From Amorphochlora amoebiformis (Eukaryota; Cercozoa; Chlorarachniophyceae), in the NCBI GenBank assembly GCA_054601695.1, contig BAAHQB010000130.1:124001-188000 (forward strand): a stretch of DNA of 64,000 nucleotides. Reading direction: 5' to 3'. Position numbers and translations under genes: made by a program. Below the pieces are notes generated by a model. That model saw nothing but the letters and a program-made list of their open reading frames with translations. It had not been told where the DNA came from and made no database searches. Below, one piece after another: positions 59,543 through 64,000 of this stretch (positions within the stretch are counted from its first letter, which is position 1; the number at the start of each line of letters is the position of its first letter).

Positions 59543-60156
59543 CTACTCTTGCTCAAGCATATCGAAAATCTTTTCAAAGTTCCCTGAGGTGCAAAATGGA
59601 GTTATTCTGCTTGTCAATCATGATAAAAGCAGGAAAAAAATAAGAAATGCGACAAGGAATGAAAAAAAACACTTTGCTCACCAGGTTTGGCAACCCATTC
59701 TTCGAAGGCAGGTGTGTCCAAGCCCGGCATGCCATCGGATGAAGCGGTGGGCTTCGATGAGGAGGCCATAGGAGCCGGTTTATCCTCCTTTTTCCCACCC
59801 GTGATCAGATTAGCCAGAATAACAACAACAGCTAGCCCGGCGTAGGTAGCGAGGACCATCTACAACAGTGTATCGCCAAATTCAGAATAATGTAATAGTC
59901 CAGGCACGGATATAAACACTTACATCCTTGTCATCCTTTATGAATTTGGAAGCAGAACCTCCAGCAGGAGCACTCTGATATTGGCGAACGAGACAAAGAA
60001 GTGCAAAAAAATAAGGAACCTCGTAAATTGGAATAATCGAAGCCATGAGGCCGTTAAGTCTCATACCCCTCGAAGACTTGCTCTGTTCATGAATGACCGG
60101 CGCTTAGAAACCATACGAAATAGACGCATGACCCTCACGGCGGCCTGTTGGTTCAT
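59543..60156 (-). CDS. Small single-span membrane protein, probably mitochondrial
   Basis: Exons 60156-60067, 59974-59924, 59859-59682 and 59583-59543; introns of 92, 64 and 98 nt; all phases match, giving 119 aa to a TAG. The first exon MNQQAAVRVMRLFRMVSKRR is Arg-rich without acidic residues, as in a mitochondrial presequence. SAPAGGSASKFIKDDKD follows, then one membrane span (VLATYAGLAVVVILANLITG), a Lys/Asp/Ser/Pro linker and a conserved-looking end (AFEEWVAKPGNFEKIFDMLE). I do not recognise the family; a respiratory-chain or import accessory subunit is possible. Reading straight through intron 1 from an ATG at 60064 is also open, but intron 1 has a strong pyrimidine tract and GT/AG borders. 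Its compact introns without TA arrays contrast with the rest of the window. Confidence 0.7.
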
Positions 60157-60279
60157 AGTAGCTGTCGTTCGCCACGCTGGACAAGATGTAAATCCTGCGC
60201 GAAATTATTGGCCGGCAGGGAAGTCACTGACCGCCAGTATCCGGGGCTGAAACACCTGCACCGGACACGTGTCCCTGTA
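60157..60279. promoter_or_regulatory. Compact divergent promoter
   Basis: Only 123 bp separate the two predicted start codons. It is GC-richer than its surroundings and contains an inverted CCAAT box (ATTGG at 60207-60211) and a perfect 12-bp palindrome GGACACGTGTCC (60263-60274) with an E-box/G-box CACGTG core, 5 nt before the plus-strand ATG. No TATA box is obvious. Confidence 0.5.
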
Positions 60280-63757
<3,478 letters not shown>

Positions 63758-63758
63758 G

Positions 63759-63806
<48 letters not shown>

Positions 63807-63822
63807 CTATCTACATGTACAT

Positions 63823-63861
<39 letters not shown>

Positions 63862-63890
63862 AATCTATCTACATGTACATTTATTATATT

Positions 63891-63937
<47 letters not shown>

Positions 63938-64000
63938 AATAAACATACAAAGATACATAAATCATCATATACACACACGTATGTACCTCTCCCTCTCTCT

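Noticed and set aside
59981-60250. Plus ORF of 89 codons upstream of the J-protein
   Set aside because: Antisense to the first exons of the mitochondrial-protein gene and across the divergent promoter.

Overview
This is nuclear DNA of an intron-rich eukaryote, most likely a protist or alga; I cannot place it more precisely. The signs are: short GT-AG (some GC-AG) spliced exons of 20-190 nt, typical eukaryotic proteins (SEC14-GOLD lipid carrier, J-domain co-chaperones, SET methyltransferases), interstitial TTAGGG/CCCTAA repeats, and introns swollen by (TA)n and other microsatellites. Nearly all long computed ORFs are (IY)n translations of TA repeats; the real genes had to be assembled from small exons by matching reading frame, splice sites and intron phase. 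There is no sign of prokaryotic, organellar or viral organisation, and I saw no rRNA, tRNA or CRISPR.

Layout. 0.5-4.0 kb: part of a SET-domain lysine methyltransferase gene on the minus strand, running off the left end. 6.4-10.1 kb, perhaps to 11 kb: a second, better preserved SET gene on the same strand. 13.9-14.7 kb and 15.3-17.5 kb: two small plus-strand genes for predicted secreted proteins of unknown function. 18.2-18.9 kb: CTAG-rich non-coding DNA. 19.5-26.6 kb: minus-strand alpha/beta-hydrolase with its complete catalytic set (HGGG, GGSAG, Asp, His) over 13 exons. 27.5-38.6 kb: plus-strand SEC14 (CRAL-TRIO) plus GOLD protein, 19 exons, 382 aa, every junction in phase. 40.3-43.8 kb: exons of an unrecognised protein with an N-terminal signal or anchor. 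44.8-58.2 kb: DNAJC9-like J-domain protein, about 16 exons. 58.3-59.4 kb: second CTAG-rich block. 59.5-60.2 kb: compact minus-strand gene for a small, probably mitochondrial membrane protein. 60.3 kb to the right end: membrane-anchored DNAJB-type co-chaperone, incomplete at the right edge. The last two genes share a 123-bp divergent promoter.

Together the genes look like ordinary housekeeping: two protein-folding helpers, lipid or vesicle traffic, protein methylation and an esterase. There is no operon-like or pathway logic. The interest lies in the introns. (i) C-rich telomere-like repeats, which contain the branch-site word CTAAC, lie in sense orientation just upstream of many 3' splice sites on both strands. 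(ii) Decayed copies of exons, often an exon end with its donor site, lie beside the real exon in at least five introns, in one case as a tandem array. (iii) Pyrimidine-rich microsatellites tend to precede acceptors and purine-rich ones to follow donors. This suggests introns growing by local slippage and duplication while keeping splice signals. All exon calls are read by eye; transcript data would be decisive.
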